This document shows, one piece after another, positions 1-8,548 of a DNA stretch of 64,000 nt. The stretch lies in contig NZ_LT976854.1 in assembly GCF_900249755.1 (NCBI RefSeq), forward strand, positions 2,022,927-2,086,926, written 5' to 3'. The first letter of the stretch is position 1, and every line of letters starts with the position of its first letter. The position numbers and the translations under genes were made by a program. The notes below the pieces were generated by a model that saw only the letters and a program-made list of their open reading frames with translations, ran no database searches and had not been told where the DNA came from. Source of the DNA: Cupriavidus taiwanensis. GTDB taxonomy: Bacteria > Pseudomonadota > Gammaproteobacteria > Burkholderiales > Burkholderiaceae.

Positions 1-1507
1 CGCCGGCGAACAGGCGCAGCATCTGCTGCACGGCGTGGCGGCCGGTTGCGCCGCTGGCCAGCGTGCCATGGTGCCGGGTCAGCAGCGTCACCAGCTGCCA
101 CAGGGTCTCGCTGCCCATGGGCGGGTTGCGCTGCGCGGTCGGCTCGTAGAGGCAGCGCACCTGCGCGTACTGCGACACATCCTCCAGCACCAGCCGCGCG
201 CCCACCGGAACCTGCTCCGCCAGCCGGCGGTTGGTGCACAGCACGTTGGCATACGCCACCGCTGCCGCCGGCAGCCGCTGCACGTTGCGCGCATCGACAA
301 AGCTCAGGTACATGTCGGTGCCGGACAGGCTGGCGCGCAGCGTCGGCTCGCGGCGGGCGTGCCAGAACAGTTCGCCCTCGGCCGGATCGCCGCTGGCCGC
401 GGCAAAGGGCGGCACGGCCAGGGCGCGCTCGCTGTCAGGGTCCGACAGCACCACCGAGCGGATCGAATGGATCTCGGTCATGGCCTCGCGGCGCTGGTCG
501 GCCACCAGCCGGTGCTCATAGTGGCGGTGGTCGAGCACGATGGGTTCGCTGGTCTGCGCAAACAGGTTGATCGCGGGCACGCAGCCAAGCCGGAACATGC
601 CGGCATGCACGCGGCCCAGCGCGGGCGCGCCGCGCCGCAGGCACAGCTCCACCTCGCAGCTGCGGCCGTTGCCGAGCCGCCCCGCCGGCAGGTCCAGCTC
701 GAAGAAATGGAACTTGCGCGCAAAGGCGAAGTATTCCTGCATCAGCCCGTAAGCGGGTTGGGCGTGCGGCGGCTGCGGCAGCACGTTCTCGTCGGCGCCA
801 TAGCCGGCCTCGCGCCACGCGCTGGCCGGCAGCCAGGTCTGGGGCGCGTTCGGCGGGGCCACCCGCACGCCCGCCACGCTGGTGACCAGCGCCTCGTACA
901 GCGGCACCGTCACCATCCAGTCGCCGTGCAGGTGCAGGCGCAGCGTGCCCAGTTCCAGTTCGGAAAAATCCACCCCGGGCGCGCACTCCAGCGTCAGCCT
1001 GAGCGCGTGGTCCTCGGTCATCCGGGCCTGCGTGACCGCGAGCGGCCACAGCGTCGTGTCCCAGGCGGTGCGGAAGCGGCAGGCCTCGCCGCTTTCGGTG
1101 CGCGCATGCAGCCCGGTGTGGCGCGGCACCGCGTAGCCTGCGGTCACCTTGCCCTGGCCGGCATCCAGCTCGAACTGCACCACCGTCATCGACGGCACCG
1201 GCTGTACCAGCGACGGGCACACGTTGTCCAGCAGCGCCGCGGCAAGCTGCGGGAAGGCCTGGTCCAGGTCGCGATGCACGCGCGCCGCGAGGAAGGCGGT
1301 GGCCTCGATCAGGCGCTCGGTATGCGGGTCCGGCGATTCGGTGCCATGCCACGCGATGCGCGCGGCCACGCTGGGATAGCGCTCGGCAAACGCGGCGCCC
1401 TCGGTGCGAAGATAGGCCAGCTCGCGCTTGTAGTAGGGCAGGATGCCGCCGTCGCCCGCGTCATCCAGGCCGGCTCCGTCGCCGCCGTTCGCCACACTTT
1501 CAGCCAT
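1..1507 (-). CDS. tssF: Type VI secretion baseplate subunit TssF (partial, cut by window edge)
   Basis: TssF forms the wedge of the type VI secretion baseplate together with TssG and TssE. About 502 codons are visible from the ATG at 1507; the frame is still open at position 2, so roughly the last 100 residues of the usual ~600 lie outside the window. Family features seen: a tyrosine-rich N-terminal motif YYKREL (residues 25-30), the DPHTERL motif (about 60-66), and a proline-rich stretch VCPSLVQPVPS soon after. The start overlaps the end of tssE by 8 bp, which indicates translational coupling. The identification rests on these motifs and on the tssB-tssC-hcp-tssE order upstream. Because it runs off the sequence it is easy to miss among long antisense frames on the plus strand. 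Confidence 0.9.
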   Translation of the reverse strand, partial: MAESVANGGDGAGLDDAGDGGILPYYKRELAYLRTEGAAFAERYPSVAARIAWHGTESPDPHTERLIEATAFLAARVHRDLDQAFPQLAAALLDNVCPSLVQPVPSMTVVQFELDAGQGKVTAGYAVPRHTGLHARTESGEACRFRTAWDTTLWPLAVTQARMTEDHALRLTLECAPGVDFSELELGTLRLHLHGDWMVTVPLYEALVTSVAGVRVAPPNAPQTWLPASAWREAGYGADENVLPQPPHAQPAYGLMQEYFAFARKFHFFELDLPAGRLGNGRSCEVELCLRRGAPALGRVHAGMFRLGCVPAINLFAQTSEPIVLDHRHYEHRLVADQRREAMTEIHSIRSVVLSDPDSERALAVPPFAAASGDPAEGELFWHARREPTLRASLSGTDMYLSFVDARNVQRLPAAAVAYANVLCTNRRLAEQVPVGARLVLEDVSQYAQVRCLYEPTAQRNPPMGSETLWQLVTLLTRHHGTLASGATGRHAVQQMLRLFAG

Positions 1508-1955
1508 GATCGCTCCAGCGCGGATCGGCCGGCTGGCCCGCCGCGGCAAGCTCGAAGGCCACGCGCACGGGCGCGGCGCCCAGCGCCAGTTCGCCGTCGA
1601 TCGCCAGCACCGGCCACGGCGTGTCGCGTTCGGCAAAGCGCACGCGCACACGGCGCAGGCGCGGCTCGAACAGCGCGATCGCATGCGCGGCCAGCGCCGC
1701 GATCGCGTCGCAGTCCGGCACCGACTGGAACGAGCGGAACGAGAAGTCCGGCACGCCATAGTCGAGCACGGTCCCGTCCGACGCCAGGAACTGCGCCTCG
1801 GTCAGCCGCGAGCGCGTATTGAGCAGCCGCGCCAGTTCGCGCGCCACCGACTGGCGCAGCGGCTCGCCTTGCAGCAAATGCGTGGCGGCGCCGTCGGCGC
1901 GCGCCGACAGGCGCTCGAACAGCGGCATCGGCGACCCGGTGACGATGACGGACAT
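1500..1955 (-). CDS. tssE: Type VI secretion baseplate protein TssE
   Basis: TssE is the small gp25-like (lysozyme-related fold) protein of the type VI secretion baseplate that helps anchor the sheath. The 151-residue product has the expected size. It shows the family pattern: an N-terminal PLFERL segment, a long helix with VARELARLLNTRS (about 37-49), the YGVPDFS turn (about 66-72) and a C-terminal basic strand RRVRVRFAE. It lies 27 bp after hcp and its 3' end overlaps the start of tssF, so it sits inside the operon. No catalytic lysozyme function is expected for this family. Confidence 0.88.
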   Translation of the reverse strand: MSVIVTGSPMPLFERLSARADGAATHLLQGEPLRQSVARELARLLNTRSRLTEAQFLASDGTVLDYGVPDFSFRSFQSVPDCDAIAALAAHAIALFEPRLRRVRVRFAERDTPWPVLAIDGELALGAAPVRVAFELAAAGQPADPRWSDHG

Positions 1956-1982
1956 AGGTGCTCGGCTGCGGTGCGGCTTTGC

Positions 1983-2507
1983 TTAGGCCGCCTTCTTCTG
2001 CGGCTCCGGCGGCGCCGACACCGCACACGCCACGTTCTCCACCAGGTCCCAGCCGAACGCCGCCGTGCCTTCCTTCTGCGCATCGCCCTTCTGCTGGGTG
2101 AAGAACGTGGTGATGCGGGTGAAGTCGAGCGTGAACGAGTCCGTCGGCTGGCCGCCGCCACCAGAGGTCTGGATCGACTCGACGATGGCGTCGCTCAGCG
2201 TGTAGGTCAGCTCCGAACGGAATGCACCGTCCTCGGTCCTGCCGATCTCCAGCTTGACCTCGCCCAGCGAGCGGCCCGCGGCGCAGGCCGCATACAGGCC
2301 CGGCGTGGCCTGGTCGGTCAGCTTGGTCAGCGACATGCTGTGGAAATTCGCCTTGCCGGAGGTCCGCTTGGAGTTGGCGGGATCATTGGTCACGGCCATC
2401 GCCACGCCATGCGAGAACGAATAGATCTGGATGCGCTCGGCGGCGCGGCCGGTCTGCTGCTTGTTGCTGCCCTTGATTTCCGGGATATCGAGGATGATGG
2501 TGTCCAT
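1983..2507 (-). CDS. hcp: Type VI secretion tube protein Hcp (TssD)
   Basis: Hcp forms stacked hexameric rings that make the inner tube fired by the type VI machine; it is also secreted and can act as a chaperone for effectors. The 174-residue product matches the Hcp1 class. It begins with MDTIILDIPEIKGSN, then RIQIYSFSHGVAM (about 27-39), and carries the strand pattern FTLDFTRITTFF in the C-terminal half. There is no signal peptide, as expected. It lies between tssC (47 bp upstream) and tssE (27 bp downstream). Such genes are usually the most highly expressed of the operon. Confidence 0.93.
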   Translation of the reverse strand: MDTIILDIPEIKGSNKQQTGRAAERIQIYSFSHGVAMAVTNDPANSKRTSGKANFHSMSLTKLTDQATPGLYAACAAGRSLGEVKLEIGRTEDGAFRSELTYTLSDAIVESIQTSGGGGQPTDSFTLDFTRITTFFTQQKGDAQKEGTAAFGWDLVENVACAVSAPPEPQKKAA

Positions 2508-2554
2508 GGCGTCTGTGCTCTCTCTGTACGGTTAGGTCCGGCAACAGCGGCCGG

Positions 2555-4066
2555 CTACGCGGCCGCGGCCGGCAGGTCGGCGACCAGGCGGATCGATGCG
2601 GTCAGTTCTTCCATCTGGAAATGCGGCTTGAGGAAGCACGTGGCACGGTAGGCGCCGGGCTTGCCGGGCACCTCGGTCACGTCGACGCGCGCCGCGCTCA
2701 GCGGAAAGCGCGACTTGGCCTCCGGTGTCGCCGCCGGGTTCAGCAGCACGTAGTCGGCGATCCAGTTGTTGAGGTAGCGCTCGACATCGCCGCGCGTCTG
2801 GAAGCTTCCCACCTTGTCGCGCATGATCACTTTCAGGTAGTGCGCGAAGCGCGAGGCCGCCAGCACGTACGGCAGCCGTGCGGACAGCTGCGCGTTGGCG
2901 TTGGCCTCGTCCTTGTTGTAGACCTTGGGCTTGTTCGCGGTCTGGCTGCCGAAGAAGGTCGCGCTGTTCGAGCCCTTGGCGTTGACGATGGCGATAAAGC
3001 CCAGGTCGTTCAGCTCTTTCTCGCGGCGATCGGTAATGGTGACTTCGGTCGGGCATTTGAGCGCGACGTCGCCTTCGTCGGTCTTGTAGGTGTGCGCGAC
3101 CAGTCCGTCGACCTTGCCGCCCCCTTCTACGCCGCGGATCGCCGTGGCCCAGCTGTACTTGGCGTGGGCGTCGGTGATGCGCAGGCCCAGCTGGTAGGCG
3201 GAGTTGGCCCACAGGTACTTGCCGTGGTCGGTGCCGTCGACGTCTTCTTCAAAACGGAAACTCTCCACGGGATTGGTCCGGGCGCCATAGGGCAGGCGTG
3301 CCGCGTACGACGGCAGCACCAGCGACACGTAGCGCGAATCCTCGCTGTCGCGGAAGCTGCGCCACTGCGCCAGCTCGGCACTCTCGAACACCTTCGCAAG
3401 GTCGCGCGTCACGCCCAGCTCGGTGAACGAGCGCAGGTCGAACAGGCTCGGCGCGGCGGCGGCGATGAACGGCGCATGGGCAGCGGCGGCGACCTTCGAG
3501 ATCCGCTCCAGCAGCGCCACGTCCTGCGGATGGCGGCCAAAGCTGTAGTCGCCGATCAGCAGCGTGTAGGGATGGCCGCCAAAGGTGCCGTACTCATCCT
3601 CGTAGATCTTCTTGAACAGCACGCTCATGTCGTGATCGACCGCGGTTTCCAGGTCCTTCAGCAGTTCGGCCTTGGTCACGTTGAGCAGGCGCAGCTTCAG
3701 GCTGGCACCGGTTTCGGTGCCGTAGACCATGTCGTGCAGGCCGGTCCATGCGCCCTCGAGCGCCTGGAACGCGGGATCGTGCATGATCGCGTTGAGCTGG
3801 TCGCTCAGCAGCCGGTCGATCTCGGCCACGCGTTCGTTGATGGTTGCCACCAGGCTCTTGTCCGGGCTGGTGCGCATGCCCTCGTCGAGAATCTGCGAAG
3901 CGAGCTGGCCGATCAGCTTCTTGGCATAGCCGCTCTGCGACGGCTCCACGGCCATATTGCCTTCCTGCACGATGCGGTCGAGCAGCGTCGGTTCGGGCCC
4001 GGCTGCCACCGTGGTGCTCCCCTTCGATTCAATGCCCGCGTTGTCCGCGGCGGCGTTCTTTGCCAT
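2555..4066 (-). CDS. tssC: Type VI secretion contractile sheath large subunit TssC
   Basis: TssC (VipB/ImpC) pairs with TssB to form the contractile sheath around the Hcp tube. The product is about 503 residues, the usual length. Family motifs include AIMHDPAFQALEGAWTGL early in the protein, LIGDYSFGRHP near the middle, and a C-terminal FLKPHFQMEELTASIRLV segment. I chose the ATG at 4066 because an AAGGGG ribosome site lies 8 nt upstream of it. A GTG three codons earlier (4075) abuts that site directly and is unlikely to be used. The gene starts 41 bp after tssB. Confidence 0.93.
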   Translation of the reverse strand: MAKNAAADNAGIESKGSTTVAAGPEPTLLDRIVQEGNMAVEPSQSGYAKKLIGQLASQILDEGMRTSPDKSLVATINERVAEIDRLLSDQLNAIMHDPAFQALEGAWTGLHDMVYGTETGASLKLRLLNVTKAELLKDLETAVDHDMSVLFKKIYEDEYGTFGGHPYTLLIGDYSFGRHPQDVALLERISKVAAAAHAPFIAAAAPSLFDLRSFTELGVTRDLAKVFESAELAQWRSFRDSEDSRYVSLVLPSYAARLPYGARTNPVESFRFEEDVDGTDHGKYLWANSAYQLGLRITDAHAKYSWATAIRGVEGGGKVDGLVAHTYKTDEGDVALKCPTEVTITDRREKELNDLGFIAIVNAKGSNSATFFGSQTANKPKVYNKDEANANAQLSARLPYVLAASRFAHYLKVIMRDKVGSFQTRGDVERYLNNWIADYVLLNPAATPEAKSRFPLSAARVDVTEVPGKPGAYRATCFLKPHFQMEELTASIRLVADLPAAAA

Positions 4067-4107
4067 CTGGTTCACCCCTTGTCAGTTGGTTGCGTGCCGC
4101 GGTGGCG

Positions 4108-4653
4108 TCATGCCGGCGTGGCGTCTGCGCTGTCGACCGGTGCCGCCGGTGCCGCCGCCGTGCCGGCATCGGCTTCGCTGCGCACGCGCTTGAGTTCGTC
4201 GGCGTTGTTGACGATGCGCTCGAGCAGCACGTCGAGCTCGTCGTTGCCGTCGAGCTTGCCGAGCAGGTCGCGCAGCTGCTGGCGCGCTTCGAGCAGCTTG
4301 GCCAGGCGCGGCACCTGCGCCACCAGGCTTTCGGGATGGAAGTCGCCGAACTTGCTGAAATGCAGCTCGACCTTGAGACTGGCGTCGCCCTTCATGGTGT
4401 CGGGCACCGACAGCTCCAGCCGCGGCGCGATCTTGCCCATGATCTCGTCGAAGTTGTCGCGATCGATCTCGATAAAGCGGCGCTCCTTGAGCTTGGGCGG
4501 CGGCACCGCCGGCTGCCCCGACAGGTCGGCCAGCAGGCCGACCACCATCGGCAGCTCGCGCTTCTCGACGGCATCGCCGACCTCTACGTCATACGAGATC
4601 TGGACCCGCGGCGGGCGATTGCGCCCCACCCACTTCTGCAGACTATTGGACAT
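4108..4653 (-). CDS. tssB: Type VI secretion contractile sheath small subunit TssB
   Basis: TssB (VipA/ImpB) interlocks with TssC to build the sheath. The 181-residue product starts MSNSLQKWVGRNRPPRVQISYDV, with the classic RPPRVQISYDVE motif, followed by LPMVVGLLADLSG (about 34-46) and ERRFIEIDRDNFDEIM (about 57-72). The frame stays open about 100 codons further upstream, but the ATG at 4653 has a GGAGAG ribosome site and the conserved N-terminus starts there. It is the first gene of the visible operon, so the promoter should lie in the long gap to the right. Confidence 0.94.
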   Translation of the reverse strand: MSNSLQKWVGRNRPPRVQISYDVEVGDAVEKRELPMVVGLLADLSGQPAVPPPKLKERRFIEIDRDNFDEIMGKIAPRLELSVPDTMKGDASLKVELHFSKFGDFHPESLVAQVPRLAKLLEARQQLRDLLGKLDGNDELDVLLERIVNNADELKRVRSEADAGTAAAPAAPVDSADATPA

Positions 4654-5054
4654 GGAACTCTCCGGAAGGACTCGAATGGGTCCGGTCAAAGCATCGGTTG
4701 CGCACGGTGCCCCGTGCCGCAGGCAAAGCCAGTCCCCCGGCCCGGAAAACCCGGTCCGTTGCAGAGGCGCAAGCGCTGCGCCGCGGCGCCGCCACGACGG
4801 CCCCGCGGGGCACGCACCCTCGCTGGCAAACCCACTGGTGTGTTGCCCGTTCCTGCCTGGCGCGGCGCGCCGGCAGCTGGCCGCTGCGCAATAGCGGCAT
4901 GCACGGCATGCCGCGGCAGGACGAAGGCACCTTGTCTTCGCGCGCCGTTCCATCGTTGACCCATGCTGTGTTTCTCATTGCGGCACGCAAATTCAAGCGG
5001 AATTTAAGGCGACGCGCCGGGCCGGCACAATCCCTGAGAATTGGTATTTTGCGA

Positions 5055-5076
5055 TTCACGGCAGGTTCACGGCAGG
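5055..5076. repeat. Perfect tandem duplication of an 11-mer
   Basis: TTCACGGCAGG occurs twice head-to-tail with no mismatch in the gap upstream of the type VI operon. It may be a pair of regulator half-sites one helical turn apart, or a recent duplication; the sequence alone does not decide. Confidence 0.6.
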
Positions 5077-5361
5077 CGTGGCGGCGCGCCCAGCGCGGCA
5101 GCACGGCGCCGTTCGCGGCCAGCGGATACGGTTGATGGCACCCGGGCATGGCACGGTCTGCGACGCGCTCTTTGCCTGATTTCAGGGATAGGAAAAACCC
5201 GCCGCTTCGTCTTTACTACAGCCGAAGGCCCAGCGGCCGGCAGCGTCCATGGCGCGGCCGGGAGCGCAGCCAAGGGTCGAACCAGAACACATTGAGGGGT
5301 CAGCCATGCCTAACGCATACGACAGTTGCCGTATTGCTCCGCCACGGGGTCCGATGATGAA

Positions 5362-5376
5362 ATCAGCACCGCTGAT
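5362..5376. promoter_or_regulatory. Perfect 6-bp dyad upstream of the response regulator gene
   Basis: ATCAGC and GCTGAT face each other across ACC, about 55 bp before the regulator start. The flanks (GATG and CATC) partly extend the symmetry. It is a candidate autoregulatory operator or a leader hairpin; function is inferred only from position and symmetry. Confidence 0.35.
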
Positions 5377-5431
5377 CATCTGAACCGCACCCGACCGGGC
5401 CCGCCGTTCGCACCCCTGGTCGCACCGCCCC

Positions 5432-6151
5432 ATGTCCGATTCCATGCCAACCCATGCGGCGCCCTCCGCTGGCCGCCCAAACCACCCCCGTGGCCAGCTG
5501 CTGCTGGTCGGGCATGATGGCCCGATGCGCGCGCGTCTCTGCGGCATCCTTGCGGTGCTCGGCTACCCGGCCGGCGCAATCGCCTTTGCCGACGGCATCG
5601 ACGCGGCCTGCGCGCGGCTGGAGCCCGGCAGCTTCGACATGGCTTTGGTCGATACCTGCCTGCCCCACGGCAGCGGCATCGAAATGATCCGGCGCCTGCG
5701 CGAACACACCGCGGAACTGCCCATCGTGCTGGTCACGTCGCCAGGCACGGACGCAGAAATCGTCGGCGCACTGATCGCCGGCGCCACCGGCTACCTGCTC
5801 AAGGAGCGCGACGACATCGAACTGACGGTGTGCCTGCGCGGCGCGCTGCGCGGCGAGACCCCGATCGACCCGTCGATCGCCAAGCGGCTGCTCGCCGCCC
5901 TGGTGCCCAAGACCGGCCTCGCGCAAGCCAGGCCCGCGCCGCCGGCCAGCGCCAAGCCGCTGCTGAGCGCGCGCGAGACCGAGATCCTGGTGTTCATCAA
6001 CAAGGGCTCGACCAACCGCGAGATCGCCGACGCGCTGTCGCTGTCGCGGCTGACGATCGAGTCGCACGTCAAGAATATCTACAAGAAGCTGGCGGTGAAG
6101 ACGCGGACCCAGGCGATTTTCGAGGCGCGGGCGTATGGGGTGTTGAATTGA
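5432..6151 (+). CDS. Receiver-LuxR (NarL/FixJ-type) response regulator
   Basis: This is a DNA-binding response regulator of 239 residues. The receiver domain (about 21-140) has a phospho-acceptor Asp in VDTCLPHGSG (D74), the conserved Thr in VLVTS (T102) and the Lys in GYLLK (K124). The acidic pocket near the start reads VGHDGP, with one acidic residue rather than the usual pair, so metal binding may be weakened. The LuxR helix-turn-helix (about 178-235) reads LSARETEILVFINKGSTNREIADALSLSRLTIESHVKNIYKKL. No histidine kinase gene lies beside it. Its divergent position relative to tssB makes it a candidate regulator of the type VI operon, but that is inference. No strong ribosome site precedes the start; an internal ATG five codons in is an alternative. 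Confidence 0.87.
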   Translation: MSDSMPTHAAPSAGRPNHPRGQLLLVGHDGPMRARLCGILAVLGYPAGAIAFADGIDAACARLEPGSFDMALVDTCLPHGSGIEMIRRLREHTAELPIVLVTSPGTDAEIVGALIAGATGYLLKERDDIELTVCLRGALRGETPIDPSIAKRLLAALVPKTGLAQARPAPPASAKPLLSARETEILVFINKGSTNREIADALSLSRLTIESHVKNIYKKLAVKTRTQAIFEARAYGVLN

Positions 6152-6444
6152 GGGGCATGGAATTGGCCCCGACATACCCCTAAAGGCTGGGTCAAAATTT
6201 GCCGATATCTTCGGTAAACTTGCGGCGGTTTCCGAACTTTTCCCCTCCCCGGCGCTGGTCAGGATGTCCGTTGATCGAAGCCGCCGGGCGCGAACTGGGT
6301 TGCTCACAGATGCCGGTCTGAATTGCTGGTTTTTGGCGCGGACAGCTGGATCGGGAAAATTCTTCGGGAATTATCCAAACCAACCGGAATACCGCGTCGC
6401 CCTGCTGGAAGCAGCAGGAAGTCAAACCGCAGTGAGCAGTCATC
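6152..6444 (+). other. Gene-free 293 bp with a possible remnant of a Rossmann-fold gene
   Basis: No complete gene is seen. Base composition drops towards A/T here and stays lower in the next gene. One frame (about 6323-6385) reads LVFGADSWIGKILREL, which resembles the nucleotide-binding N-terminus of NAD-dependent epimerases, but it runs into unrelated sequence and lacks a proper start. It could be the ghost of a replaced sugar-nucleotide gene or chance. A weak stem with GGGGC and GGCCCC arms just after the regulator stop could act in termination. Confidence 0.3.
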
Positions 6445-7623
6445 ATGTCAAAGCAGTGGAAGGTACGGCTGGCAAATCTCTGCATTGGGGCCTACCGCTT
6501 CCTTAGTATCAGCCCCAGGGCCAGACGCTCGCCGGTGCACGATCAGAGATTCAGCCGGCTCGTCGTATTCTCGACCACGGCCCTGGGCGACTTCATGCTG
6601 AATACCCCTGCGATCCGGGCCCTGCGCAACAGATTCCCGGACGCCAGTATTACGCTGGTGGCAAATCCGAGAAACCGGGACCTGGTCAGCGCATGTCCCT
6701 ATTTCAACGATGTCGTTTTCTGGGACCATAAGGCCAGGAGCATCGTCGCCACCATCTGGCGACTACGAAAGCGCAAGCCGCAGTTGGCGGTCATCCTGCA
6801 CTCGAAAGCGCCGTACGACCTGATCGCGGCGGTCTTCGCCGGGTGTTCTTACCTGTTCAAGAACATCTACGATGATGAACTGCCTGGCCAGGAACGGTGG
6901 CTCGAAGCCGGTACCTGGACACGTGACAAAGGCCACTTGATCCAGAGCAAGCTGGACCTGGTGGGCCATTTGGGCTGCGACACATCCAACACTGAGATGT
7001 TCGTGCCCGTCCGTCCTGTCATCGGCGGTTCGCCGGCGAACACTGTGATCGGTTTCCAGCTGGGCGCCTCACAGCCGATCCGGTGCTGGCCGATCGAGCA
7101 TTTCATCAAGCTGGCCAAGGCCCTGCTCGCCGAAGCGGAGGACACCGCGATCGCGCTGATCGGATCGGATAAGGAACGGAGCCTGGAGGCCAGGTTCATG
7201 GCCGGGCTGACGCCGCAGGAGAGGCAACGTGTTATCAGCCATGTCGGCCGAACCACGCTGCCCACGCTTCTTACCGTGATTCAGCGCATGAAGGTGCTGG
7301 TTACCGGCGATACGGGCCCGCTCCATCTGGCCATTGCACTCAAAGTCAGGACCGTCAGCCTTTTTGCCACGGCGAGTCCGGAGAAGACCGGCCCCTATCA
7401 AGACATGGCCCTGCACAAGGTGTTGCACGTGGCGATGGACTGGCGACAGCTAACCGAGGCTGGGCGCCCACCGATGGCTTTCATTGAAGTCGACGAGGTA
7501 CTGAGCTCTGTGGTGGCCTCGATGCGAAGTGGCGAACCCGGGCATCCCCGGTTGTTGCCAGCGCATGCACGCCCGGTCCAGCGGACGGCCGGACAGGAAG
7601 TGGCCGCCCTGGCGGTCTCGTAG
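6445..7623 (+). CDS. Glycosyltransferase family 9 (heptosyltransferase-like) protein
   Basis: Enzymes of this family transfer heptose or related sugars from an ADP-sugar to lipopolysaccharide core or similar acceptors in the cytoplasm. The 392-residue protein has the N-terminal Rossmann pattern VVFSTTALGDFMLNTPAIRALRNRFP (from about residue 40) with the conserved GD. The C-terminal nucleotide-sugar motif VTGDTGPLHLAIAL lies at about 286-299. It stands alone, not in a lipopolysaccharide operon. Codon use is visibly less GC-biased than in its neighbours, which suggests horizontal acquisition. The ribosome site is weak. The exact donor and acceptor cannot be read from the sequence. Confidence 0.85.
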   Translation: MSKQWKVRLANLCIGAYRFLSISPRARRSPVHDQRFSRLVVFSTTALGDFMLNTPAIRALRNRFPDASITLVANPRNRDLVSACPYFNDVVFWDHKARSIVATIWRLRKRKPQLAVILHSKAPYDLIAAVFAGCSYLFKNIYDDELPGQERWLEAGTWTRDKGHLIQSKLDLVGHLGCDTSNTEMFVPVRPVIGGSPANTVIGFQLGASQPIRCWPIEHFIKLAKALLAEAEDTAIALIGSDKERSLEARFMAGLTPQERQRVISHVGRTTLPTLLTVIQRMKVLVTGDTGPLHLAIALKVRTVSLFATASPEKTGPYQDMALHKVLHVAMDWRQLTEAGRPPMAFIEVDEVLSSVVASMRSGEPGHPRLLPAHARPVQRTAGQEVAALAVS

Positions 7624-7642
7624 CGGCTACGGCGCCGACGCC

Positions 7643-8446
7643 CTACCCTTCCCGCGCCACCCGCTCCCGGATCGCCGCGGCAAGCTTCATCAGCGGCGCC
7701 GCCAGGGCGGCCTCGACCGCCCCGGCATCCAGCGGCGTGGACATGCTCACGTTCAGGACGTGGACGGCGTATCCGTCAAACCGCATCGGTGTCGCCATGG
7801 CCACCACCTGGGGCTGCCATGACGCGACGCAGTAGCCCGTGGCGTGGACCGAAGCCACCGCGGCATCGATCTCACGCCGCAGCTCACTCCAGCCGCGTCC
7901 GCGGTTCTTGTCCGCCAGCGTCCGCATCGTCACGCTGAACACCTCCGGTGGCAGCGTTGCAAGGTGCGCGCGGCCGAGCGAGGTCAGCGCCATCGGGATG
8001 CGCTGTCCGCTCACCACCGTGCGCAGCGACTGGCGCCGGTTATAGCGGAACGACTCGAGGTAGACCATCTCGTCGGCCTCGGCCACCGCCAGCCCGACAT
8101 TGATCCGGTGCCGCATGGCCACCTCGACCATCAACGGCGCCGCCGCCTTGAGGACCTGCTCGCTGTCGCGCATGGCGTGCGCCATGCAGAGCACCGGCAC
8201 GCCCAGGCGGTAGGTACGGGATTTCGGCATGTACTCGAGCATGCCGGTCTCGACCAGCGATTGGGTCAGGCGGCTGACCGTGGAGCGCGACAAGCCGGTA
8301 CGCTCGGCGATCTCGCTGTTGCCGAGCACGGACGAGCCGGCGCGGAAGGCGCGCAGCACGGCAACGCCGCGTTCGAGCGAGCGGTTCGGCGTGGCCTTGC
8401 CCTTGCCTGGTTTGATCCGTTCGGAGTTGACGATGCTGTTTGCCAT
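7643..8446 (-). CDS. IclR-family transcriptional regulator
   Basis: This is a 267-residue IclR-type regulator. The winged helix-turn-helix (about 22-80) reads RSLERGVAVLRAF then NSEIAERTGLSRSTVSRLTQSL. The effector domain follows, with the typical segment DEMVYLESFRYNRRQSLRTVVSGQRIPMALTSLGRA. I start it at the ATG at 8446 because the open extension to 8521 is rich in unlikely residues. It is last in a minus-strand series after an MmgE/PrpD gene (102 bp gap), so it probably controls the catabolic genes upstream of it. The palindromes at 14027 and 15300 are candidate binding sites (inference). Confidence 0.9.
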   Translation of the reverse strand: MANSIVNSERIKPGKGKATPNRSLERGVAVLRAFRAGSSVLGNSEIAERTGLSRSTVSRLTQSLVETGMLEYMPKSRTYRLGVPVLCMAHAMRDSEQVLKAAAPLMVEVAMRHRINVGLAVAEADEMVYLESFRYNRRQSLRTVVSGQRIPMALTSLGRAHLATLPPEVFSVTMRTLADKNRGRGWSELRREIDAAVASVHATGYCVASWQPQVVAMATPMRFDGYAVHVLNVSMSTPLDAGAVEAALAAPLMKLAAAIRERVAREG

Positions 8447-8548
8447 GACGCGGAATCGCTGCCTGCCCTCATACGATCGATCGGCGGCATCCGTCGTGCC
8501 GCGCTGAAGACAACGTACCATACCCCGGCAGCTTTTCCGCGCCGCGGC

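Larger units (their letters stand above)
4654..5431. other. 778-bp intergenic region between tssB and a divergent regulator, with several dyads
   Basis: No convincing gene is seen. Visible structures: a 6-bp stem hairpin at 4702-4717 (GCACGG/CCGTGC); a perfect 9-bp stem with a 3-nt loop at 4894-4914 (GCGGCATGC/GCATGCCGC); an A/T-rich inverted repeat AAATTC-N5-GAATTT at 4989-5005; and an exact tandem repeat of the 11-mer TTCACGGCAGG at 5055-5076. A 6-bp dyad ATCAGC-ACC-GCTGAT at 5362-5376 lies just upstream of the regulator. These could be operators or leader structures for the secretion operon. I looked for a sigma-54 box (GG-N10-GC with TTGC) and did not find a convincing one. Confidence 0.5.

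Noticed and set aside
35-1822. A 595-codon plus-strand frame at the left edge.
   Set aside because: It is antisense to tssF and tssE, which have clear family motifs and operon context. Its translation is repetitive and Arg/His-rich.
2621-4894. A 757-codon plus-strand frame across the tssC/tssB region.
   Set aside because: It is a shadow of the opposite-strand sheath genes. No ribosome site or recognisable domain was seen.
5140-5170. Possible sigma-54 promoter (TGGCAC near 5150).
   Set aside because: The -24-like TGGCAC is not followed by GC at the correct 10-bp spacing or by TTGC, so the match is incomplete.
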